Below are positions 55,706 to 64,000 of a stretch of DNA of 64,000 nt, in pieces. The stretch covers positions 1 through 64,000 of the forward strand of contig CANTFL010001361.1 in the NCBI GenBank assembly GCA_947650285.1. The letters run 5' to 3'. This DNA comes from Hyaloperonospora brassicae (Eukaryota; Oomycota; Peronosporomycetes; Peronosporales; Peronosporaceae). Under the pieces are notes generated by a model. It was not told the DNA's origin, did not search any database, and saw only the letters and a list, made by a program, of their open reading frames with translations. Each line of letters begins with the position of its first letter. Position 1 is the first letter of the stretch. The position numbers and the translations under genes were made by a program.

Positions 55706-57300
55706 GCCGACAACACGCGCAAACAGTGAGGCCTTGCCTACTTTTGCGGCACTGTCAGTCAGTGTGCCGTCATCGCCTTTACTCGATGACGTGCGGAAGG
55801 CATACAAAGGAGACATGAGTCTCCTTCGTTTGATGGGTCACCTTGCGAACCCATCCCGGAAATCCTTGTCGGATTTACCGGCTCTATACCATTCCTCGTT
55901 GGATCGGTATACGACTCGCAATGGCCTGCTAAACTACACAGCAGTTGCCGACGATACACCTCGTGTCGTCGTTCCCGATCATGATGATTTGCGTTTATGC
56001 ATCATGTTCGAATGCCACGATGCGCTCTCAGGCGGGAATCGTGGTAGGGAAAAGACATACCTTACGGTAAGTCGTAACTTTTACTGCCCTGGTCAGTATC
56101 AGTTCGTACGCAAGTACATTCGTTCTTGAAAAGTCTGTCAACGGGTGAAGCCTAGCCCTTCATCCCGTGGGCCACTACAACCTCTGCCGGTCCCGGCAGA
56201 AGTTGGGAGTCCGTGTCCATGGACTTTGTCTTCAGGTTCCCCGAAGACTCTCACAAGAATAATGGTATTATTGTGTTTGTGGATCGTTTCAGCAAGATGG
56301 TGCATTATGCTGCAGTCTCTGAATCGATCACTGCACACGGCTGTGTGCGTGTCTTCATCGACACAGTGTTTCGACTTCACGTATTACCTCGTGAACTCGT
56401 GTCCGATCGTGACCCTCGGTTCACGGCGGCGTTTTGGCAATCCGTGTTCCGTTCACTCGGAACCTGATTAAAGATGTCCACATCTGACAATATCGAAATA
56501 GACGGTCAGACAGAACGTGCAAACCGTGTCCTCGGAATGATCCTTCGGGGATACGTCCACTCCTTTTCGAGTTGGAGTGAGTTCTTGCCGATGGTCGAAT
56601 TTGCCATCAACAATTCCTTGCATGCGTCAACAACGCATACACCATTCTACGTGAATGGCTTACGCCACCAACGTATTCCCGCCCTTATACAGAGTGACTC
56701 TGGGTTTAGAAGGGAGGAACTCGCTCGAGCTAAAACCGTCTTGGCTCTTGGTCATCACGTATCATCGCACATGCCGATACGTTCGACGTCGATGTCGATA
56801 ATGTCGACATCGAAGAAGTTGATCTTAGCAGTAGCAATGACGTTGCCGCTACTTCAGACAATGATGACGATGCTGGTATATTCAGCATCGTCAACGATTA
56901 TTCCATCGAGGAAGAAGACAACCTCGCTGAAGAAGAGAACAATATCTTAGCAGTGCGCACGAAGCGCACTGAAAGACAAAACAAAGAGTCAGCAGAGAAC
57001 TTCATGCTGACTCGAGAGGCGATAGTCCGTTTCGTTCAGAACTCCATCGCAAATGCGGTGGACCGCCAGAAACGGAACGCAGACAAGAATGGAAGAGCAA
57101 ATGTTCTTTCATTTAAAGTTAATGACCTAGTACTATTGTCTACGGTAAACTTACCTGGACATGTAGTAACTAATGTCGGCAGTAGTAAACTACTGCCGAA
57201 ATACATTGGGTCAATTCGTGTGTTGCATCGCAAGGGCAATGCATACACGATTGAGTTGCCTCGCAGGGTGCGCACGCATTCTACGTTTTATGTTGGTCGT
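55706..57300 (+). pseudogene. Integrase of the complete family-B element
   Basis: The zinc-binding part reads FECHD..GNRGREKTYLT, then KYIRS followed by TGA at 56127 where the first zinc cysteine should be, then KVCQRVK. The core has SMDFVFRFP and SDRDPRFTAAFWQ (56213-56460), a stop after RSLGT, then DGQTERANR: all three D,D,E residues exist but in broken frames. An acidic insert (including NDDDAGIFSIVNDYSIEEED) at about 56770-56950 is shifted relative to the core, followed by an open C-terminal part with KRTERQNKESAENF and the GPY/F module KLLPKYIGSIRVL near 57187. Confidence 0.85.
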
Positions 57301-58895
57301 CTCCGCCCGTACTATCAGTACGAGGCCTCTTGCGAGAACGGAGACAGCCGGCACGCTCAAGAATTCCCAACATATTCTTGTGATCGCGGACCAAATACTG
57401 AAGTTGGTCCTTCGTCGAAAGTAGTTGGTCCTTCATCGACGCGGCCTCGCGACGAGCCGTCTCTAGCTCGTCACGCAAACGACGCCTCTCGCGTTCACTC
57501 TCAAGCTGAGCGAACGCGAATTCCGATCGGTCCTTCTCCCGATCGGCACGAAGACGTCGCGGGTCCGACTGCAAGGCGTGCCGACGATCGTATTCGTGAT
57601 CGACGTCTTCCCTCAGCTCGGTCAGGTAACGCTCGTGGTTACCCAAAGTCTCGTGCAGGCCCGGCGGCTGAGCCGGACCTTGTCTTTCCACCGCCACCAG
57701 AACCACTGGTGGATTCTCACGGTGGTCGACGCTTTCACGTGGGGCGTATCTTGAGCCGCCGCGTGAAGAATGGGGAGCGGAAAAGTTACCTTGTCCGCTG
57801 GCGTGGGTACCCACCATCGTATGACAGCTGGAAACCTCGATCCCAGCTGATGGCTGACGTTGAAGGTCTCGTCCACCAGTATGACGAGACTCATCCGATA
57901 GATCCGAGGGCCCATCGGTGAACACGCGCTTTTGGCGCTTGTAGACGGATTGCAAGTTTGCAATCGCGTCACGCATCTCAGCCGCGATGTGTGCCCTTCC
58001 TCAGGGCTAACTTAGGGAATACACGTCCCTATGTGCACGTTGCGAGTTGTCAACACAACTCGCACAAGGATCTCCCCAAGTGAGGCAAGGAATGTCTGCC
58101 TCACTCGACAAACGATGCAGTCGGTACCTTGCACTGGTTGGCGTTCTCTTCTCAAACTTGATGCGCACCGCTTCAAATTTTTTGAAGCCATCCTTTTCGT
58201 CCAAAATTCTTGACATTTTGGATGAACGCGTTCCACGCCTCCAAAAGCGAGGCCTTGTCACGCTTTTGGTTGCCACTGTACCATCGACGATTGAGGAAAG
58301 TATCGAGATAAAAATCTTCTTCAGCGCGAAAGTTCTTCGCGCTGTAACTCAAGCCAAGAAGCTCACTCGCATCGAATAAAGGTATTCGATGGTGTTGACT
58401 TGTCTCGTGAGACAAGCTATTGATGAGATATTCAGGCAAACGCCACGGCTTCAGCTCATCATGCTTCGAAGTGGTACCTTTGCCGGTACTACGGTTATCA
58501 GTATGACGACGGCTTGCACCATCGTCGAATCGCTCGTGCGAAGGCGCACGAGTTGATCGCGGTGACGAGTAATCATACTCATCACCATATTCATCATCAC
58601 TGCCGAACAGACTGTGACGCATGTCATGAGTCCGTACGTTCGGCAGGTCTCTTGATGAACGAGGCACCGCAGGTGAACGCGATGCCTCTAAAGTCTTTTC
58701 CGAGTCAGACACATCTGACTCGCCAGAGTAGCTGACCCCTAACTCGGGGTCACTGTGTGCATGAGGTGTGATACCACATGCGCCTGCAGCAACACCTGCT
58801 CCAGGCTGAGAACGAGCAGCAGACGACGAGTCGTCTGCCGCAGAGGCGAACACAGCAACAGGCTGTGTCGTCTTTGGGTCACCCCGCATCGACAT
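57281..58895 (-). pseudogene. Antisense reading frame of the complete family-B element
   Basis: Opposite strand to Gag-Pol, about 540 codons. The first ATG is at 58895, 130 bp inside the 3' LTR start (the frame is open from about 58992). Order: acidic/serine N-terminus (to about 58540), a globular-looking part (FYLDTFLNRRWYSGNQKRDK, AWNAFIQNVKNF), one frameshift near 58200, FEAVRIKFEKR, a C-X6-C-X2-C cluster (PCLTWGDPCASC), two stops at about 57990-58005, an NLQSVYKRQ motif, a variable stretch, a charged coiled coil (DREKDRSEFAFAQLESERER) and a basic tail RKRPRTD at 57310, possibly a nuclear signal. It overlaps the sense chromodomain and linker. Unknown function. The diverged copies at 24302-25130 and 38985-39300 support it as coding. 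Confidence 0.65.
57301..57921 (+). CDS. Integrase tail: linker and intact chromodomain (frame open from 56953)
   Basis: The frame 56953-57921 is open to its stop. A linker of about 140 residues, rich in Arg, Pro and Ser, joins the GPY/F module to a chromodomain at about 57718-57900 (RRFHVGRILSRR, SYLVRWRGYPPSYDSWKP, VHQYDETHP). Chromodomains of this kind read histone marks to place insertions. The linker and chromodomain overlap, on the opposite strand, the coiled-coil half of the antisense frame. Confidence 0.82.
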   Translation, partial: LRPYYQYEASCENGDSRHAQEFPTYSCDRGPNTEVGPSSKVVGPSSTRPRDEPSLARHANDASRVHSQAERTRIPIGPSPDRHEDVAGPTARRADDRIRDRRLPSARSGNARGYPKSRAGPAAEPDLVFPPPPEPLVDSHGGRRFHVGRILSRRVKNGERKSYLVRWRGYPPSYDSWKPRSQLMADVEGLVHQYDETHPIDPRAHR

Positions 58896-59011
58896 GTAAC
58901 TATGCGAGGCAAAGTCAGAATGAACGAATCTGACCAACAAGTACTCCCCGTCCCGTTGGTATCCAACGGGTGGCCACAAAAGTTTCGATGGTCACACGGT
59001 GACTATCAGTT

Positions 59012-59024
59012 AAGGGAGGGGTGA
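59012..59024 (+). promoter_or_regulatory. Polypurine tract, family B
   Basis: AAGGGAGGGGTGA immediately before the 3' LTR; primes plus-strand synthesis. The same motif is at 26082-26094. Confidence 0.8.
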
Positions 59025-59470
59025 TGTAACGGGGTAGCCCGTTACATGATATTGTCACTAAGTATAAAATGACAATAAAGAATAGTACGATGAATATTCT
59101 TTAAACAATGTCACAGATCATGATGATATTGTTGAGATGACCGAAGAGTCTACTCATTGGTTGATATCGTGATGATATCAACCCACCAATCGCTGCTAGA
59201 CGCGCGCAGTAGGTGGTGAGTAGACGTCACCATACATTTAGTTATATTAGTATAATTAAGTCAGGACAAACAGAGATACGAGAGTTATAGGACTTAATTA
59301 TATTAAATAACAGTTTTACTTTTTCTACGACTAGAGTCTTTCAACTTATTCGTTCGTTCTACCTTCCTCTGTGTAGTTCTACACCTAGCTGGGCACTGAC
59401 TATCACTACAGTCAGTGATAGTAAACTCCGTACTGGTTGACCAGTACGTAGTAGACGGTGCCCGGTTACA
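59025..59470 (+). repeat. 3' LTR, family B (446 bp)
   Basis: Same length as the 5' LTR with about five substitutions; followed by the CTTAC target duplication. Confidence 0.95.
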
Positions 59471-60779
59471 CTTACACGCAAGTCTGTTTTCGTTCGAGAG
59501 TGAATACTTTGGTCGTCAACGAGATGCAGATGTTACATCGATTAATGTGTCCACGTCGCTTGCAGTTCATCATCGGCTTGTCTATCTATCTACAATGAGT
59601 CTATACACTCTGGTGGTACTCATGAGGTGTATTATGCGCTTTCAAATCGCTGTTGCAGATTTGCGTGACAACATCTAACCCTAGTAAGAACTCTTGAAAA
59701 TGCCTGCTGTGCGGCATTGAATAGTTCGACCTCATGTTAATATCTGAAAGACAGACCCGTCTCAATTCACGCACCAAGGAAAGACTTGCTATTTTCTGTC
59801 TGAAAAAGTTCAATGGTGAGCAAAGTGCGTAATGCTACCGCTTGAAGGCGCAACCTTCGTTCGTTTAGCTAGACGTTTATATCGTAATGTAAACATTTAC
59901 ACTCTTGATGCTCCCTCGATGCACATTCTATCCTTCACTGCTGGCGGGCTCTATTATAGATGGCTTTGCTACAAACGTGACATGTTACAAACGATCAGAC
60001 AACTGGACCGTCTAGCGATAGAAGCGTTGAATGACCTGTGTTTGCTGTAGTTGCTGTGATACTACTGGAAACATGCCGTCATTAGGTGAATTGATGAGCA
60101 GAAGTCGGCAAAAATAAACGCTCGCAAAACGACACCACTACTTCAAAGACATCCGTGCTGTGCTTGGCTGACCTCGCGGCTAATCCGGTCGAGATCACTT
60201 GCTCAGCTGTTCGGGCCATTTACAGTGATGCGTAGCTATCCCTTGACCGATAACCCAATGAATACACGCATATACAGGCATACGCGGCTTCTTCAGCAAA
60301 GCCACTTTCCAAAATTGTACAGACTGTATCTTTTGTCGCCAAATTTGCGATGTTACCAGTATTCTACCGTTGGATCCGACGCGTGGCCTTGGGTATATAG
60401 ATTTCTCAAACCGTTCACACAAACGCCCGGCAGATGTAATCAATTACCGGATCGCCGAAAGTAAAAGTTCGGCTAGGCGGTTATAAATTTGGTACCATAA
60501 ATGCTGTCGTATGTACAGCGCCTGGACGGAGCCGTTGTTAGCAGAGATTTTTTTCGCCATCTCGCTCTCTTAGCGTTCAAATAGAGTCCGACATCGGCAT
60601 AGACCTTGTAGAACATACGATGACAGCACTACAAAACTAAGCGCACGTCTTTTCTATATGTGACTTTATTCATCTCAAAAAGTCGGTATCTCTTGCTATT
60701 ATTGGCTCGTCCTCCGACCCGTCCGACGTTATAATGAAATGGGCAAATGAGCTTGCATGCTTTGTAGTCATTGGTATCC
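59471..60779. other. No recognisable gene
   Basis: Host sequence that was joined to 51712 before the Gypsy insertion. Short frames only; no domain recognised. Confidence 0.45.
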
Positions 60780-61124
60780 TGTTGTGTTGAGAACCCGCTT
60801 CCGCCCTTAACGTAGTTTTTGGAACTGAACGTTCATTATCTTTATATGAAACTATCACCTTCCTACTACATGTATATGGTGTCGTCTCCCAGAGTACTAA
60901 CTGCAGCAACCTCCCTCTGGGACTTCACAGTCTGTTTACATCAACACCTCCTTCCCATACAGGGACTTCACTGTGTGTTTACATCAACACCTTCTTCCCA
61001 TACTAGGACTTCACTCTCTGCCGAAGTCATCCATCGAATCCTTCTGTAGTACGCGAAGGGTACTCACCCTTCAACTCAACCGTCGGGAAAGTCTTCTTAC
61101 CACACTGGTATACTTTTCACAACA
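60780..61124 (-). repeat. Copia 3' LTR (345 bp)
   Basis: On the minus strand it starts TGTTGTGAAAAG and ends CTCAACACAACA, the TGTTG..CAACA ends typical of Copia LTRs. It contains a 43-bp tandem repeat. Confidence 0.85.
60921..61016. repeat. 43-bp tandem repeat in the Copia LTR (2.2 copies)
   Basis: GACTTCAC recurs at 60921, 60964 and 61007; units share TGTTTACATCAACACC and TTCCCATAC. Confidence 0.85.
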
Positions 61125-61138
61125 CGCCCCCCTCGAGG

Positions 61139-64000
61139 CTAGCCTCGCACACCGATCGAGTACGATAGACGCGCAAGTCGGCGTTTGTCGAGTGCCTTCG
61201 TAAATTCATCTGCTGGATTCGACTCACCGGGCACCTTTTCAAACAATACCGTTTTCAGCTTGACTTGCTCTCGGACGAAATGCCACCGCAATTCGATGTG
61301 TCTTGTGCGCTTTGAGTAGGTTGGGATCACGGCTAATACGTAAGCACTTTGACTATCGATCCCAATTCTGACCTCCATGTTTATTGTCGGTAAGACCTCA
61401 CTGATCACATTTCGCTCGCTGACTGCTTCCATAGTTGCTTCACAACAGGCGGCAACATATTCGGCTTCAGCTGTGGAAAGTGCTACGATAGGCTGTTTCT
61501 TGCTTGACCAAGCAATTGCACCTCCTGCCATCGTAAAAACAAATCCACCAGTACTCTTTCGGTCTTCAGTTTCCGAGGCCCAATCGCTGTCGCAATACCC
61601 TTGGATGTTGATCTGCGGTGGATCGATGTGAGCGTCACGCTTGTATTCGATACCATGATCTACTGTACCAGCTAAATACCGAAGCACGCGCTTGAGACAA
61701 CCAACATGTTGCTTTGATGGCTGAGCAACAAATCGGCTCAATTGACCCACAGTATACGCAAGATCAGGTCGGGTGCATGTCGCAAGGTACATCAGCATAC
61801 CCAAGGCCCCGCGATAATCAAAACTTTTGTCCATTTCTGTCTTGTCATCCATTGTTGCCGCTAATAGCTTTTGTCGGGTCTCGAGCGGATTGCCAACTGC
61901 GTGTGCATTGTTAAACCCAAACTTGTCCAATATCTTCCTAGCATATATGCCTTGCGAGATCTTAATCTTGCTGTTATCATCCTTCACTAGAACGCCCAGA
62001 TATTCGGACAACACCCCTTGATCCTTAATACCATAACTCACATTTAGCTTCGTGAACAGATCCGTTTTCGCTGCTTCTATATTCGTGGCACAAAGTATGT
62101 CGTCGATATACACGAGGACCAATGTTATTTTCCCATCCTTGCTTGTTCTGTAGTAAAGACACGGCTCCGATGAACAGCGATCGTAGACGTTTGTGGTCAT
62201 CCAGTGATCAAGCTCCGAGTTCCATTCACGACCAGCCTGACGTAGGCCGTACAATGCCTTCCGTTCCACATAGATGTTGCCATTTTGACAGGGAAAGCCT
62301 TCGATGTCGTACACATACTGCGGGATCTGCAACTTGGCATTCAAGTAGGCGGTATTGACATCCGCACCAAAAATCTTTAAATTAAGTGTAGCAGACATCG
62401 CTAGCACTAGTCGAAAACTGGACATCCGTTTAACCGGTGCAAATGTCTCCATAAAGTCAATTCCTGGTCGCTGCCAGTTTCCAAGCGCAACCAATCGGGC
62501 CTTAAACCTAGTGACATACCCATATTGGTCCGTCTTCAAGCACCAAACCCACATGGTTCGGATCGCTTTCGCGTCTGACGGCTTATCATCAATTGGGATC
62601 TCTTCCAGTACTTCTTTATCTTGTAAAGCGTTAATTTCGTCACGTTGAGCGGCATACCAATGGTCACCATGCTTTGAGCGCCGTGCTTCTCTTCCATTCT
62701 TCGGCATCTTGACATCCGAAGCTTTAATTGGTTTTACTGTGCTGTCAAACACGCGTGCACACGTAGCATATGCTATATAGTCATCAAAACGCTTTCGCTT
62801 TTGCTGCAAAGAACGGTTCCTGAGGCCTGTGCGCTTTGATCGCTTCTCTGGGGAGCCTTCAGCTTCTTCTGACGGTGTTTCTTCCCGATCGGGACGCTTT
62901 CGAGCGGCCAATACGGCTTGTTCGACTTCCTGTCGCTGCTCTTGTACTCGAAGTGTCGATACATCGTCAATGACCCCCGGTATACCTTCACAATCATTAC
63001 GCAACAGATCACCTACAGATGATAGACTTATTCCGTCAGGCGTATCCACACTGTGTCTCTCATGTCCTTCGTCGTCGGAGTCAATTGACAAACAAGTGTC
63101 AGTGTCATTTCCGGTGATTGATGCGCGGTCCACGTCGTCTTCGTCTGCAGTCTCATGAATTCTCTGCTCGGCGGTAAACTGATCCTCGTTATCGTCGTCT
63201 TCGTCTGCAGTCTCATGAATTCTCTGCTCGGCGGTAAACTGATCCTCGTGATCGTCGTATTGCTTTTCTACTCCAATGCTGATTATGTCATGTAGCGTAT
63301 CGCCCATGACTGTCGCCTCAATACCCGTAGATAAATCATCTTCGCGCAAGGGTGGATTTCCATGTTCTGCCGTGATTTCCGAGTCTTCTACTGGGATGTC
63401 CGAAAAATCAACTTCTCCCAAGCGATATTCGTGAAAACGATTGCGGTCACCATAAAGGAGGGACTCATCAAAATCCACATCCGGTGCCCACTTGCGTGTA
63501 TTTTCTGCCGGAATAAAAACCTTGTATCCAACATGATCCGCTTTAAGACCAAGAAGAAATCCAATTTTAGCATTGTCGAAATGTCTTGGTCGGTCAGGGT
63601 CCTTCGGCACATGAACATATGCTAGAGACCCAAATGTACGCACGTGGTAAATGTCGATTTTCGTTCCAAACATTTTCTCGAATGGTGTGCATCCGACAAT
63701 CCTGTTGTAGATTCTGTTCTTTAAGTATAATGCATACTCCATTGCATCTGGCCAGAACATCTTTGGTAGAGATGCGTGTCGAAGCATCGTCTTCGCCATG
63801 TTTCCCAATGACTGGTGTTGACGCTCGACAGGATTCATGTGTGAGCTCTTTGGGCCGACTTTAATGTGCTTAATCCCTTGTGATTGGTACCACGAGTCAA
63901 TTTCACCATTGACAAACTCTCCACCCTTATCAGTAAGGATTGAATGTACCTTGAGATATGGCACTCCTGCCCTGAGCTTCCATTGTCTTTCCACGATCTT
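61139..64000 (-). CDS. Copia Pol: integrase (partial), RT and RNase H, open frame
   Basis: Polyprotein part of about 953 codons with no stop, open at the window edge (the upstream Gag, protease and first integrase Asp are outside). Integrase remnant: LTDKGGEF with the second catalytic Asp, and NPVERQH with the Glu. A long acidic linker (residues about 200-400) follows. RT starts at TMWVWCLKTDQYGYVTRFKA, with FGADVNTAYLNAKLQI, ALYGLRQAGREW and the catalytic YIDD near 62098-62109. RNase H has GYCDSDWASETEDRKSTGGF, LSTAEAEYVAA, DSQSA and PADEFTKAL. All visible catalytic residues are present, so this copy may be active or recently so. A 60-bp in-frame duplication lies in the linker. Confidence 0.92.
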   Translation of the reverse strand, partial: KIVERQWKLRAGVPYLKVHSILTDKGGEFVNGEIDSWYQSQGIKHIKVGPKSSHMNPVERQHQSLGNMAKTMLRHASLPKMFWPDAMEYALYLKNRIYNRIVGCTPFEKMFGTKIDIYHVRTFGSLAYVHVPKDPDRPRHFDNAKIGFLLGLKADHVGYKVFIPAENTRKWAPDVDFDESLLYGDRNRFHEYRLGEVDFSDIPVEDSEITAEHGNPPLREDDLSTGIEATVMGDTLHDIISIGVEKQYDDHEDQFTAEQRIHETADEDDDNEDQFTAEQRIHETADEDDVDRASITGNDTDTCLSIDSDDEGHERHSVDTPDGISLSSVGDLLRNDCEGIPGVIDDVSTLRVQEQRQEVEQAVLAARKRPDREETPSEEAEGSPEKRSKRTGLRNRSLQQKRKRFDDYIAYATCARVFDSTVKPIKASDVKMPKNGREARRSKHGDHWYAAQRDEINALQDKEVLEEIPIDDKPSDAKAIRTMWVWCLKTDQYGYVTRFKARLVALGNWQRPGIDFMETFAPVKRMSSFRLVLAMSATLNLKIFGADVNTAYLNAKLQIPQYVYDIEGFPCQNGNIYVERKALYGLRQAGREWNSELDHWMTTNVYDRCSSEPCLYYRTSKDGKITLVLVYIDDILCATNIEAAKTDLFTKLNVSYGIKDQGVLSEYLGVLVKDDNSKIKISQGIYARKILDKFGFNNAHAVGNPLETRQKLLAATMDDKTEMDKSFDYRGALGMLMYLATCTRPDLAYTVGQLSRFVAQPSKQHVGCLKRVLRYLAGTVDHGIEYKRDAHIDPPQINIQGYCDSDWASETEDRKSTGGFVFTMAGGAIAWSSKKQPIVALSTAEAEYVAACCEATMEAVSERNVISEVLPTINMEVRIGIDSQSAYVLAVIPTYSKRTRHIELRWHFVREQVKLKTVLFEKVPGESNPADEFTKALDKRRLARLSYSIGVRG
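63132..63251 (-). repeat. 60-bp in-frame tandem duplication in Copia Pol linker
   Basis: Two practically identical 60-bp units (63132-63191, 63192-63251) encode the 20-residue acidic word around EDQFTAEQRIHETADEDD twice. Near identity indicates a recent event. Confidence 0.92.

Larger units (their letters stand above)
51713..59470 (+). mobile_element. Complete Ty3/Gypsy family-B element, 7758 bp, with target duplication
   Basis: Two 446-bp LTRs (51713-52158, 59025-59470) differ at about five positions. The element is flanked by a perfect 5-bp duplication CTTAC (51708-51712, 59471-59475). The order is primer site, Gag, protease, RT, RNase H, integrase with acidic insert, chromodomain, antisense frame, polypurine tract, LTR. 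The structure is complete, but Gag and Pol carry at least seven stops, shifts or key-residue changes. Confidence 0.95.
60780..64000 (-). mobile_element. Ty1/Copia element, 3' part (continues beyond the window)
   Basis: Minus-strand 3' LTR (60780-61124), purine tract GAGGGGGGCG just upstream (61125-61134), and an unbroken Pol frame from 61139 to the window edge. The flank left of the LTR (60775-60779) is TATCC; its partner lies outside. Confidence 0.9.

Overview
The window looks like a transposon-rich contig from a plant-pathogen-type oomycete (Peronosporales; Phytophthora or downy-mildew-like). The reasons are short GT-AG introns (79 and 73 bp) in a secreted alpha carbonic anhydrase, an oomycete-type initiator motif just upstream of that gene, a mitochondrial-type EttA/ABCF gene, and several Ty3/Gypsy families whose Gag and Pol proteins read like those of oomycetes. 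No species can be named from sequence alone.

Only two ordinary host genes are well supported: the alpha carbonic anhydrase (2248-3254, + strand, three exons) and an EttA-like ABCF ATPase (49244-51031, - strand, intronless). A small divergent ORF at 51240-51548 is uncertain. Nearly everything else is retrotransposon or decayed unique sequence.

Layout: 1-853, tail of a family-B Gypsy with LTR pieces. 2.2-3.3 kb, carbonic anhydrase. 4.25-12.4 kb, family-A Gypsy with an intact integrase frame, next to an older LTR remnant holding a strong hairpin. 12.4-20.0 kb, decayed sequence with one solo LTR and Gypsy integrase/RT scraps. 20.0-28.1 kb, a family-B Gypsy lying on the minus strand whose protease-to-3' LTR segment has been flipped in place. 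28.7-31.3 kb, two decayed minus-strand Gypsy fragments. 31.5-43.7 kb, family-C Gypsy with very long LTRs containing a GATCC-type minisatellite, three Gag zinc knuckles and two RNase H domains, followed by an inverted and a decayed extra LTR to 46.1 kb. 47.5-48.6 kb, a terminal-inverted-repeat element. 49.2-51.0 kb, EttA. 51.7-59.5 kb, a complete family-B Gypsy with 446-bp LTRs and a perfect 5-bp target duplication (CTTAC). 60.8-64.0 kb, the 3' part of an apparently intact Ty1/Copia element on the minus strand, running off the window.

The most interesting signal is shared architecture. All three Gypsy families carry a long reading frame on the ANTISENSE strand between the end of Pol and the 3' LTR. 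Each starts with an ATG 71-130 bp inside the 3' LTR and reads back towards, and in family B across, the chromodomain. In family B the antisense frame is recognisable in three diverged copies, with no indels and many silent codon differences over the best-aligned stretch, which indicates protein-level selection. I propose an LTR-driven antisense accessory gene as a common module of these oomycete Gypsy elements. I could not run any search, so novelty is unverified.

Most retrotransposon genes here are broken by stops and frameshifts. Coordinates of decayed parts are approximate.
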